Of a stretch of DNA of 64,000 bases, positions 22,593 to 32,881 are shown piece by piece; position 1 is the first letter of the stretch; every line of letters starts with the position of its first letter. Under the pieces are notes generated by a model. It did no database searches and was not told the origin of the DNA. It worked only from the letters and a program-made list of their open reading frames with translations. Made by a program: the position numbers and the translations under genes. This DNA is from Tilletiopsis washingtonensis (taxonomy: Eukaryota > Basidiomycota > Exobasidiomycetes > Entylomatales): contig NW_020311999.1 of the NCBI RefSeq assembly GCF_003144115.1, positions 452,239 through 516,238 of the forward strand. Reading direction: 5' to 3'.

Positions 22593-25042
22593 GGTGGTGG
22601 TGGTGAGAGAGAGAGACGCAAAGACGCCGGTGACCGCCTCATCAGCGGCCGGGCGGAGACGCGGCCGGCCCGGCGTGCGTGTGCTTCTTGCCCCGGCCGC
22701 ACTGATCGAGCCGCGCTGCGGCGGATGCGCAGGCCGCTGGGCCGGCGGCGCTGGCGGGCGAGAAGGGCGAGGCATGGCGGCTGCGGACTCGATTCTGGGG
22801 TTGGCGCAGGCGCTGCGGGTGCGGGGCGGGGCGCCTGCTCCACCTCGGACCGTGCGCGGCGCGGTGGCTTGTCCGCTGCGCCTTGGCCCTGCGCCTCGCG
22901 CGCTCTCCCTTCTTGGCCGCTGCGCGACTGCATCGTTGCGTTGCTGCATCTGCAACGCCGCTGCGGCATGCTCCGCCTCTGCGCTGCGCAGCGATGCTGC
23001 TGCTGGTGGTTTGGCCAGCCGCTCAGCACCAGCAATGCAGCAGGGCAGTGCCTGGGCTGCCGCTGGCGGAGTCGCGGTTGCGGCGCGAAGAGCAATCGAG
23101 TGCGGGGAAGCATCGTAGGACGGCACGGGCAGGAGAGCAGTGTCGGCGGATATTCCGGCAGCGCGCGCGCCGGGACATCCGGCCAAGCCGTGCGGCGCCT
23201 CCCTGCTGCTCGTCCAAGCTGCCTCGCTCGCCATGCTCTGTACGTTTCCAGCGTCTGTGCTCGGACGGACTAAGTCGAGCGTCTGCTACCTGCGGCCAGG
23301 CGTGAGTCTGAATGAAGAGCTGCGACGAGCTGGCGGAGACACTCCAGCCGGTGCGATGCTGCGAGCGTGCGCGCAGCGGAGAGGCAGGCAAGGCAACTCG
23401 GGCTGGCCTCTCGCCGGCGGCCAAGCGGAACTGGCACGTGATGTCCGGCCGTGGGAACAGAGATCGGGCACCGACGCTTGGCACGTGAGGCGCGGCCCCG
23501 ACGTCGAGCACCGAGCTCCTCTCCTCTGCACCTCCGTCATGATCCGCGGCTGTGTCGAGCCTCCGGGCGCCCCAACGCAGCTGCGAGTCATGTGCCTGGG
23601 CTCCTGTGGGGAAGAAGGGCGTGCCCCGGAGTCTCAGGCCGTGTGATCGACGCTCGGCGTGTGGCAACGGCGCCGCTCCGGGGCGCACGGGGTGCCGCCG
23701 CTCAGACCCTCGGGGCGTCGATCACCTTCTGGCACTTCTCGACGCTGCAACTCGGACTGCGCTCGCCACAACTCGGCTTTGCTGCGGCTCTCGACACGGC
23801 GGCCGAGCGTGGGGAAGAAACGACGACGGCAGGCTTTCAAACGCGGCCCGGACCGCCTCGGAGCGGTGGCGAGGCGCGTGCAGCGAGGCGCCATGCAGCA
23901 AAAGTTTGAGATGCGCAGACTGGCCAGGTGCCCGAGGCACACGCGTTCCCATGCCTGCGGCGCCTCTGGCGTGCCTTGACGTGCGTCTTGCACGGCCGAA
24001 CAAAAGGCGCATGGGTGCCGTCAAGGACGAACCGTGCGTGTGAGAGCGAGAGACACAGAGGGCTCGAGGAGTCCAAATGAGCACTCTCTGCGTGCTGCGC
24101 TGCGCTGCGCGTGCCTGACGGCCCTGGGCCCAGCCTGCAGCGTGCGCCTTTCAAACGCGCTGCGCCCCTGACGGTTCGTGGCGAGCGCTGCGCTGCCTAT
24201 CACGCTCGCCGTTGCGCTGCCCTCTGCTGCGAGCTGGTATATAAGATCTGGCTGCGCTGGGCGCTGCTCTTGCTCAGTCACCCTCATCCCCGTTCATCTC
24301 TGCTTCGTCTCTCGTTGGTGAGTGCGCCCCTCTTCGTGGCTGCGATGCACGCGCGCAAGAGGCGTGGGAAGATCGTGCCGCCAAGCCGTTGCGCGTGCAG
24401 CAGCTGCTGCACCTGCTGGCCGCCGCTCCTGTTCGCAACGCCTCTCCGACGTCGGAGCATGGTGATGGCTCTGGCATCGACGAGGGGTGCGGTCAGCTCA
24501 AGCTGCAGCATCCGCCGCGAGGTGTAAGCAGAGGGATGCGTCCACGGCGATGGATGCGCCCACTCGCTGCCCCTGTCGCGCCGGCGCCGCACGGCCCGGC
24601 GTACCGCTGCTGCACTTTGTGCCGCACTCATCGGCGGCTGCGGCACCCCGATCGATGCTATCCGTCACGGAGGCACGCCGGCAGCGTCGAGGACACAAAG
24701 CGCGGTAGCTGCGGCTCGGCGGCTGCCCGCTGCGCTTCCACGCGCTGCCAAAAGTTCGACAGCGCGGCGCGGCGCAGCAAGGCGGGCTCGTGCGCATGGA
24801 GCACCCTCTCGCTGCGCACCTGCTCCGCCTAGAGAGGCAGCCTGCCCAACACCTCGTGTTGCTCGTGGCGGCCTGCTGCACCCTGAAAGCGCCGCGGGCA
24901 GCGACGGCCGTGGAAGGGCTGCGGCGGTGGCCTGTGCACCCTCCGGGGCGCCTTATCAGCGCCGCCGCCTCATCTGCTCCCCTCCGTCCCACCACCACCC
25001 GTGCTCATCCTCCACTTCTCAGCCCTCCCCATCCAACCCGTC
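22593..25042. other. 2.4-kb divergent intergenic region
   Basis: No protein motif or spliced frame found. Two CACGTG E-boxes (23435-23440 and 23482-23487) and a TATA box (24238-24245) are the only distinctive sites. The 70 bases before the perilipin start are strongly pyrimidine-rich. The right half may be the long 5' leader of the perilipin gene (see findings). Confidence 0.5.
24238..24245 (+). promoter_or_regulatory. Candidate TATA box (TATATAAG)
   Basis: A perfect TATATAAG in a region otherwise very poor in A and T. It is followed about 30-45 bp downstream by pyrimidine-rich sequence and, at 24318, by a GTGAGT donor-like site. It points rightward, toward the perilipin-like gene about 800 bp away. 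That would require a spliced 5' UTR. Confidence 0.5.
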
Positions 25043-26001
25043 ATGTCTGCCGCCACCGCTCCCGCTCCGCAGTCCGCCGCGCCCGCCCAGTACGGCGAGG
25101 CCGTGAAGCGCATCTCGACGATCCCGCTCGTCAACGAGACGGTGTCGTACGCGCACTCGACGGTCAGCGCGCACCCGCTGCTGGCGCGCGGCTACCAGCT
25201 GGGCGAGCAGGTCTTCACGCAGAGCGTCGAGGCCGCCAAGCCCATTGCGCACCACCTGCAGCCGCAGCTGGCGCTCGCCGACGCCTGGGCCGTCAAGGGC
25301 CTCGAGCTCGCCGAGCGCACCGTGCCGTACCCCTTCCACGCCACGACGAGCGATGTCTACTCTGCCGCGCGCGCTCCGGCCGACCAGGCACTGTCCTTCC
25401 TGCAAGCCTACGCCTCGGCGCTGCAGAAGGCGTACGACGAGCGCGTCTCGGCGCCGGCCAAGAGCCTCTACGAGGCACGCGTGGCACCGGCGTACGACTC
25501 GGCAACGCAGCAGTTCGAGCAGCTCAAGAGCCAGAATGCCTACCTGCAGCGCGCCACCGAGATCGTCGGCAACCTGCAGAACAACCTCGCCAAGAACCTC
25601 GACGCCGTCTCGGGCCGCGGCAAGGCCGAGGGCGACGCTGCCGCCCAGAAGGCGCAGGGCCTCTCCAACGCCATCTTCGCTGAGGTGAGTTGCTGCGCAT
25701 CCACCGCTTCTCATCACCCTGATGCTCACACCACGTCACACAGCTCGACCGCGTGCGCAACTTCGCCCTCTCCCTCCCCGCCGAGAGCCGCAAGCGCGTC
25801 GACCCGGTGCTCAGCACGTTCACCGACGCCTACGAGCACCTCAGCAAGGAGGCGCGCGACACCAGCGTGCCGGTCACGACGCGCCTCTCGAAGGTCGTCG
25901 AGTTCGTGCGCACGCAGAGCATCCCGGCGCTGCAGAAGGCCGTCGTGCACCCCGATGCGGCGCAGGCTTCGCAGCCGCTGCCTAACGGCGTCGCCAAGTA
26001 A
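25043..26001 (+). CDS. Perilipin-like lipid-droplet protein (fungal Mpl1/Cap20 type)
   Basis: Two exons (25043-25684 and 25744-26001) encode 299 residues. The protein is Ala-rich and helical with no catalytic motif. The perilipin pattern is recognisable: ISTIPLVNETVSYAHSTVSA near the start, then a 4-helix-type stretch with AAKPIAHHLQPQLALADAWA and KGLELAERTVPYPF, and long amphipathic helices to the end. Fungal perilipins coat lipid droplets and protect triacylglycerol from lipases, and Metarhizium Mpl1 and Colletotrichum Cap20 support appressorium turgor. Family membership is inferred from this N-terminal pattern and the overall length, which fits. It is divergent from a peroxisomal acyl ligase, a plausible functional neighbour in lipid use. 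Confidence 0.8.
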
Positions 26002-26236
26002 AGCACTCAACTCGTGCCGCCTTGCCTTCTCTTTCCGCCCGACCTAGATTGATCCGACCTTCTCACCATCGACTACCCGCGTCCACTCGCTCGCCTCGCG
26101 GCGCAAGTGCGCAACCCTTCCCGTTCTGCCCCATTCGACCTCTTGTACCGCCTGCGTCTTGTCACGACCTTGACTCCCTCGAGTAATCATATGCCGTGAT
26201 CATCAATGAGCTTGCATTCTGAGAAACGTGTCCTGC

Positions 26237-27832
26237 CTACTCTTGCACGGAGAACGTCACGCGCCCATCCTCGTTCAGGTCTTCGATCAGACGTGTGTTC
26301 GCCAGCGCGGCGCCGGGCACGAGCACCCCCTTGTTGACCTGCAGCAGTGCACAAGTCAGCATGGCACCTGACGTGCAGCTGAGCTGTCACGCACCTTGGA
26401 GCGCTCGGCCAGCATGGTGCGCGCGACCGCGACGAAGAGCGCAGGCGTGGCACGGTAGCCAGGCTCGACGCCCTTGATCTTGATGGCTGTGTGTGGGACG
26501 TCAGCGGGCGGGCGAGGCATCGCAGGTAAGGCAACGCACTGGCGGTCACATCCGTGCCGATGCCGCTGCCCTGCTTTGCGCCATTAAGCAACGACTTGGA
26601 GTGTCCGCGCGCGACCATCGTCGTCTCGAACGACGTCGCCTCGATCTGTGCCTGAGTAGGACCCTCGAAGGAGAAGATGCCGCCGGAGAAGAGCTTGGGG
26701 TGCGCCTGCAGGACCTGACGGCCGCGTGCGGAGGAGGCGAAGAGCCCGAAGAACGTCATGAGCACGGCGGCGAGGAACAGCACGTAGAGAGATGGCAGCT
26801 GCATCCAGGCGACAATCTGCACGCTCTCGGGCAGCGCTCCGCCGGCCTGGTCGGCCTGCAGCTGCGCGAGGGACTGGGAGAGGCGGATGACTGGGGAAAG
26901 GCGTCAGAACGAGCGTGTCTAGGTATCGACGCAGCGCACCAGCAGGGTCTGCGAAGAAGACTGGGCGGGGATAGTTGCGTGAGAGGTACTCATCAATCGC
27001 CAACGCTGGAGCGCAACTCACACGGCACGAGGTACGACTTGACCTCCTCGGCCCAGAGCACGCCGAAGCGTCCCTTGCGGCGCGGCAGGCCCACACCCAG
27101 GCCGCGCTGCTTGGCCACGGGCGTCGTCTTGGGGAGCTTGGGGCCGTAGAGCTGCTTGCGCGTCTTGCTGAGCTGGGCACGCGTGGCAAAGCCGTTGATG
27201 GCCGAGGCATACGTGCCGTAGTTGCCGCCCATGCGCTGGCCGTCCTTGGTGTGCACCGTCACGAAGATCTCGATGCTGGCCGGCGTGGCGCCGCGCTTCT
27301 GCAGCGCCTCGCGCGCGAACAGCACGCCCATGTCGGCCGGCACCGAGTCGAAAGCAGCGGCATGAACGAGCGTGCAGCCGGCAGCAAGGGCGCGGTCGTA
27401 GTACTTGAGCACCATCAGCTCGATGAAGCCGGGCTCGCCGGTCAGGTCCGCGTAGTCGACCGGCGCCTGGCCCTCCTTGGACAGCGCCTCGGACGCCTCG
27501 ATGACGGCCTGCACCACCGGCTCGCCAAGCAACGCGTACGGGCCGACGCAGTTCAGCACCAAGTGCGTGCCCTGCGCCATGTGCTTGAGGCTCTCGACGT
27601 TCTTGACGTCTGCCTCGACGATGGCCGGCAGTGCCTTGGCGTCGGGCGCCGTCTTGCGGATGGCGGCAACGATGCCCTCGAGGCTGGCGCGGCTGCGGCC
27701 GGCCACCGCCCAGGTGAAGCCAGGCACGGCGGCCTGCAGCGCCGGCAGCTTGCGCACCACCTCCTCCACCACGAAGCGGCCCGTGAAGCCCGTGGCGCCG
27801 AGGACGACGAGATGCGTGCGTGCGCGTGCCAT
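26237..27832 (-). CDS. Saccharopine-dehydrogenase-like membrane oxidoreductase (SCCPDH family)
   Basis: ATG at 27832. The first exon encodes a Rossmann fold beginning LVVLGATGFTGRFVVEEV (GxTGxxG nucleotide-binding loop), then AGRS, NCVGPYALLGEPVV and YADLTGEPGF, the standard motifs of the SCCPDH group. Later exons give FFADPA, then a hydrophobic segment YVLFLAAVLMTFFGLFAS, then a conserved region IEATSFETTMVARGHSKS, GIKIKGVEPGYRATPALFVA and an end PGAALANTRLIEDL-DGRVTFSVQE. Stop at 26237. Several small introns lie between 27020 and 26330. Family members sit on lipid droplets or mitochondria and their substrate is generally unknown. This is not the lysine-pathway saccharopine reductase: the membrane segment and C-terminal layout differ. 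Confidence 0.9.
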
Positions 27833-28173
27833 GGTGGGTGTTGCGTGGTGGTTGAAAGGCAGGAGGGAACCTTCTGCGGATGCACTTTCGCGGGCACAAG
27901 CGAGCCGGGCGCGGGTGGAGGCAGCTCTCAGTCAGGCACGCCGCCCGTGAGAGCCGTGCGTGGGAGCAGCGGCGGTGCTCGGCCGAGGCGCGCGTCAGGA
28001 GCAACACGGCCGGCGAACGGTGGTGCGTGTTGGCGCGCGCCGGCAGCGCTGCAGCCCCTCTCCCGCGCCGCGCCAGCACAGCCGTCTAGCCGCGGCGCGC
28101 TGCCTCGAGCGGCGCACGAGCCTGCGACTCGCTGCTCCTCACCACCATCCGCCACCCCTGATCCATCACAAAC
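27833..28173. promoter_or_regulatory. Divergent promoter of the SCCPDH-like gene and the Cdc4/Mlc1 gene
   Basis: 341 bp between start codons. It has a pyrimidine-rich stretch shortly before the light-chain start and no clear TATA box. Confidence 0.5.
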
Positions 28174-29351
28174 ATGGTCAGCGCTCGCGTCCACCTTCGC
28201 AGCGCACACCCAGCTGACCCCTTGCGCAGTCCGACGCCGAGTACAAGGAGGCCTTTGCGCTGTTCGACAAGAAGGGCACAGGGCACATTGCGCGCGAGTC
28301 GCTCGGCGATCTGCTGCGCGCCCTCGGCCAGAACCCCACGCAGGCAGAGGTTGCCGAGCTCGTGTCGGGCGCGGGCAAGGACAGTGAGTGGGCGGTGCAG
28401 ATGAGCGGCCTGGGAAGGTGGTGCGGGGGCACGACGTGGCGGACATGGGATGTGTTCAGGGGCGCATTAGCACAAGAGACGCTGGGCAGTGCCTGGGCGC
28501 GACGGTCCTCGATTAGCCAGGCCAGAAGCTTCAGTGCTGGGCACACCTTGGCAAGGCGCTTGCGCAAGGCGCAAATGCGAGCGTGCTCGCTGGAGCCCAG
28601 CGCATGCCGAGGTTTGCCCTGGCACGCGCAGACCCAGCGATGCGTCGCGATTGTTGGTGTGGTGCCGGGCACTGCTGGTACTGCGCGCTATGCAAGGGCA
28701 TGTCATGGGAGAGCACGCTTGAAGGGGCCATCCATTGGTGCAGCCACTCGCGCGTTGGCATCGCCGAACGATGCGTCCAGCAGCGCAGCGCTCTAGCTCG
28801 CCGGTGGGCGCTCTAGCGGCAGGACTACGAGCGACGAGCTGCGATCTCGGACAGGCCCGCCGCGTCTGTGTGCCACACTCTCGTATATGCGTTCCTTCGA
28901 TCGAACCTGTGGCCGGCTCTCCGCAGCGCGCATACTGACTCGCGGGCCTCACAGTTGACTTCCAGAGCTTCCTGAACATCCTGCACCGGCCAAACGGCTT
29001 CAAGCCTGCCGGCACACCGGGTGAGCAGCAGCTTCGAAGCCTGCCGCGTATGGACATGCTTTGCTGATGCGTGCGCCCGGCCCGGCAGAGGAGTTCATCC
29101 GCGGCTTCCAGGTGTTTGACAAGGAGGGCAACGGCTACATCGGCGCCGGCGAGCTGCGCTACGTGCTGACGTCGCTGGGCGAGAAGCTGAGCGACGAGGA
29201 GGTCGACGAGCTGCTGAAGGGCGTGCAGGTCGGCAGGTGAGTGTAGCCGCTGGAAAATGCAGCAGCGAGAGGAGGCTGACGTCGAGCTGCCCCGGCCAGC
29301 GACGGCAACATCCACTACGAGAGCTTCGTGCGGCAGATCCTGTCGCAGTAG
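28174..29351 (+). CDS. cdc4: Essential myosin light chain (Cdc4/Mlc1, calmodulin superfamily)
   Basis: Five coding exons (28174-28176, 28230-28383, 28955-29020, 29089-29236, 29300-29351) encode 140 residues, as in fission-yeast Cdc4. Conserved stretches are [73 protein letters not shown] and [22 protein letters not shown]-hand 3 ([12 protein letters not shown]) still looks able to bind calcium. EF-hand 1 has a degenerate loop ([12 protein letters not shown], lacking the final acid). The protein binds IQ motifs of myosins and IQGAP in the contractile ring, and could also serve the class I or class V myosin. The first coding exon is the initiator ATG alone. Intron 2 (28384-28954, 571 nt) is the longest coding-gene intron I can define here. 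Confidence 0.94.
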
Positions 29352-29808
29352 ATTGCTGCGCACCCCCTCCGTGCGCTCTTCGACTGTGACCCGCGCTCTC
29401 TCCGCCCCACTGGACTATGACGACTCACGCTTCCCTCTCGCGCGTGCGCAGCGCTGCGCGCTGCGGCTGGCCGCTTGGCCCGCGGCATAGCTGCCATTGC
29501 GCCTCTCATGTACTGCCAACTGTGATGCTATGATATGAGCCTGACTTGTATAGCTGCGAGGGTGAAAAGCAGCTGTTACGAATGGCCCTCCTCGCAGCCA
29601 GCGCGGCCCGGCGCGCCCGCAGGCACGAGCCGCTGCGGGCAGCAGCACGCTAGCGCGCCGAAGCGAGCCCGCCGCGCGCTCTCACACAGAGCAGGGCAGC
29701 ATGAAGGCGGCGAGGCTTGCTCGCCTCCTTCAGAAGCGCGGCAGATTACGCATCTGCTCCTTCTCTCGCAACCACCAGCAGCATCTGCAGGTAGGCAAGC
29801 AAGGCTCG
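29352..29808. other. 3' flank of the light chain and 5' region of the LtrA-like gene
   Basis: 457 bp between two tandem genes. An in-frame upstream ATG at 29701 could extend the LtrA-like protein by 36 residues, but that extension crosses a donor-like CAGGTAGGC (29788-29796) and looks like leader sequence. Nothing else was recognised. Confidence 0.5.
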
Positions 29809-32448
29809 ATGCCAGTGTCGCACTCCAGTGCGCCCCACGCCGGCGGCTCCAGCCACGACGGCGCGGGGCCTGCCGCTGCGGCAACGCACCACCCGCACCA
29901 CCTCAAGTACGGCGCCATCACAACGTCGGGATTCGCACCCGGCGAGCTGCAGGCGCACGAGCACGAACACCTCGACGAGCCGGCGCGGCGCCGCCTGCTG
30001 CGCGACCGCACCAGCGAGCTCATCGACGCCGAGGCGCGCCGCATCCACTCGCAGCGCCGCTACCTCTTCCGCAAGCCGCGCCCGCTGCAGTACTTCCGCG
30101 GCACCACGCTCGTGCGCGACGATTCGGAGCGGGCAAGCGGACGCCTGGAGTGAGCGCGTGTGCTCGAGGTTCTCACTGCTAGACTGACTCCGAGCGTGCT
30201 CACGCGCAGGCTATTCTTCGACCTCAGTGAGCTGCACGCTGGGCATGCCAAGCAGACATGCTCATCCCTTCGCAGCCTTCGTCGGCATCATCGCAGTCCT
30301 GGCAGAGGAGGTCATTGCAGAGCCTACAGGCAGCAGTCTCGTCCGGTGCGACAAGCTCATCTGCCTGCGCCCGGCGGATCAAACATGCTCAGGCCGTCTG
30401 CTCGCAGCTATCTGATCACCTACACGACCGCCTTCTACGTCTGGACTTTCATGCGCGAGGTATGTGTGCCATACTCGGGCAGCGGGTGCTGAGCTAACCC
30501 GGTCGACCGTCTAGATCTTCAACGCCTTCTACAAGGACGATCTGTCGCAGCGGATGCTGGTGCTCACCGTCATGGCAGCCTTGGTTGTGTGAGGCACGGG
30601 TTCTGAGCCACTGCAGTCCGCCAGACGCTCACCCCTGCTCTTCAGCTTCGGCAACAATGCAACGCTCGTGAACCTGCCATACACCGAGAGTCCCGCGCGT
30701 GCCGCCGCGGTCGGCGCCTATCTCATTGCCGAGGGCGCCATCTTCTTCACCTGCTTCATGTACAGCTTCCACGTCAAGGCCTATCGTCTGCAGCTGCGGG
30801 CCTCGTGCTTAGGCTGGGTCATCACTGCGTGCGTGCCGGGCCACTGCCTGCTGCGAGCAACGCTGACGTCGCGCAGTGCCCTGTACATCGGTGCCATCTT
30901 CGTGAGCACCCGCGCAGCCATCGCGATGTCGGTCGTCGCCATCTTGTGAGCGCAGCAGGTCCCAGGAGACGTCAGCGCCGACTCGCTGACCTGCTCTGGC
31001 GCAGCATCGAATGGGGTGCGCTTGGTCCTAGACGCATGCCTCGCAGATCAGCGCTGACGTGTGCGCAGCGGTCTGGTGCACGGTGTACTCGCCTTGGTTC
31101 AAGCGCAAGATGAAGCTGGCGTACAGCTCGGGCCTCAACATCGAGCACGAGGTAGAGCGCTTCAAGTGAGACCCGCGCCCGCAGCGCGGGCTGCCGCGCT
31201 GACCCCTCTCGTACCCGAAGTGACTTCATCACTCTAGTCATGGGTCAGTCCATCGGCCTCTGTCAGCCAACGAGCCGCCCTCTGACCTTGCCTTACGTCC
31301 AGGCGAATTCCTCTACTCCGTCTTCAAAGGCAGCCCGGCAGGCCTGGGCATGCATCTCTCGACGCTGCGCGCCGTGCTGGCCGTCGCCGTGGCCTTCTGC
31401 TTCCAGCTCTTCTACATGCAGGGCGCGAGCAGCAAGGCGTTCGTACATCCCATCCGCCATGTGCGTCTGCCCGCCGCCGTTCCCTCTCACCCCTCTTTGC
31501 TTATGCGGCTGCGCCGCTCAGAGCGTCCGAACGGTCATCCCATGGTTCACGCTGCATCTGCCGATTGTCAGGCAAGTCTGCATGCAGACGCGCGAAGCGG
31601 GGAGAGCTACTGACCGCGTTGCACAGCGCCCTCACGCTGTGCGGCGACTCGATGGCGGATCTGACCAAGGAGCAATTTGTGCCGCAGGCCATCCGCTGGA
31701 TCACCTGCGGCACCTACGCGATCGGCATGCTCGGCATGTGGGCGCTGGCGATGCTCGAGCAAGAGACAGACATGCCAGGCGAGCTCTGGGTCCGCAAGGT
31801 ACGTCTGCAATTGCGCCTAGCCTGCGCTCGCTGACGATGGGCCGGCAGAATCTCCGCTTGCTGCCCCGTCTTGCGGCTGGCTTTGTCGCCATCTTCCTGC
31901 CCCTGACGCCTCAGGGTGGCGAGCCGGAGCACGGCGAGGAGGGGCCGGTGCATCTGGTCCGACTGCTGCGGCGTGCCGTCGAAGAGGGCGCTGGCAGCGC
32001 GGGCGAGGCGAGCCCAGAGGGCGCCGCCTCGGGCTTCACTGCGGCCTCGCTAGACTCGACGCGCCTGCTCGCCGTGCTGGCGGGAATGTCTCTTCTCGTG
32101 CTGCTTTGGGAGATGATCAGCAGCCTCGACGGCCCCAATGCACCACACGAGAGCGCACACGAGGGCCTTCTTGCTGCCATTGACACTGGTCACACCTCGA
32201 CACATGTGCTACAGACGCCGGCATGGCGCGGCTTCCCGACCATCGCCGAGCCAGGTGCGTTGTGGGCGGGCGTGTGGGCGGCATGACACGTCGCTGACTT
32301 CAGGGCTACAGGCTGCGCCACGGTTGACCGCAGCCATCAGCGCTCGCACGGCGACGACGAGGTGGTGTGCGAGTGGCACCGCACGGTGTCGGGACCTGCC
32401 GAAGGACAAGACACGCCGCGCAAGCCGACCCCTGGGCACGCTGTGTAA
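29809..32448 (+). CDS. LtrA-like polytopic membrane protein (low temperature requirement A family)
   Basis: About a dozen exons. A hydrophilic N-terminus (His/Arg-rich, MPVSHSSAPHAGG onward) precedes a membrane domain that starts with the LtrA signature. That signature is spliced as ELFFDLTFVGIIAVLAEE, with LFFDL coming from a 17-nt microexon (30210-30226). Helices follow: YLITYTTAFYVWTFMRE, then KDDLSQRMLVLTVMAALVVFG, AAAVGAYLIAEGAIFFTCF, ALYIGAIFVSTRAAIAMSVV, the conserved GEFLYSVFKG and others, about ten in all. The last exon, read in the phase set by its neighbour, gives a hydrophilic tail (HGDDEVVCEWHRTVSG) and stops at 32448. Bacterial ltrA was named for a cold-growth phenotype; its biochemical role is unknown in fungi. 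The family call rests on the LFFDL and GE motifs. Confidence 0.78.
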
Positions 32449-32881
32449 GCAGGACGTGTGGCAGCCGGCAGGTGTGCGGTGCTGGCCGGCGGAGCAATGA
32501 CGAGCGAGTTACCATGCAGCTGCGTGTGCACCTGAGCAGCTGGTCCTGCCGTGTGTGGGCGTGCGCCCTCTTGATCGCGCTTGCGAGCCTCCGAGCATCC
32601 GGTGCCGGTACCGCTGCGGCGGTGCGCTTCCGCTGTGCCGCTGTGCCGGCGGTTGGCTTGCGGGGCAACGCTGTCGGCGCGGCGCGATCTCGAGATCTCG
32701 GGGCGGCAGCGCTGTGTGCGGCGCCGGCGAGTGACACAAGGGTGCGCCATGCGGCCAACCTCCACCTCCGCATCCCGACGCCTCGGCCTCGGAGGGCCAC
32801 GCTTGCCCCGCCGCTCGTCTGCTGCTGGCTGGCCGACACCGGCCTATCACTCCACCACCACTCACCACCCATAGCCTCACC
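32449..32881. other. Promoter region of the FMN oxidase gene
   Basis: 433 bp in a tandem arrangement. The last 60 bases before the ATG are rich in CACC/CATC words. Apparent open frames here are continuous with shadow frames on both strands and show no motif. Confidence 0.5.

Noticed and set aside
23430-23490. Two CACGTG boxes as a strong regulatory claim
   Set aside because: Six-base words are expected by chance every few kilobases even here. The pair is mentioned but not called as a feature.
29701-29808. Upstream ATG of the LtrA-like gene
   Set aside because: The 36 added residues cross a donor-like CAGGTAGGC and are unlike the rest of the protein. Kept only as an alternative.
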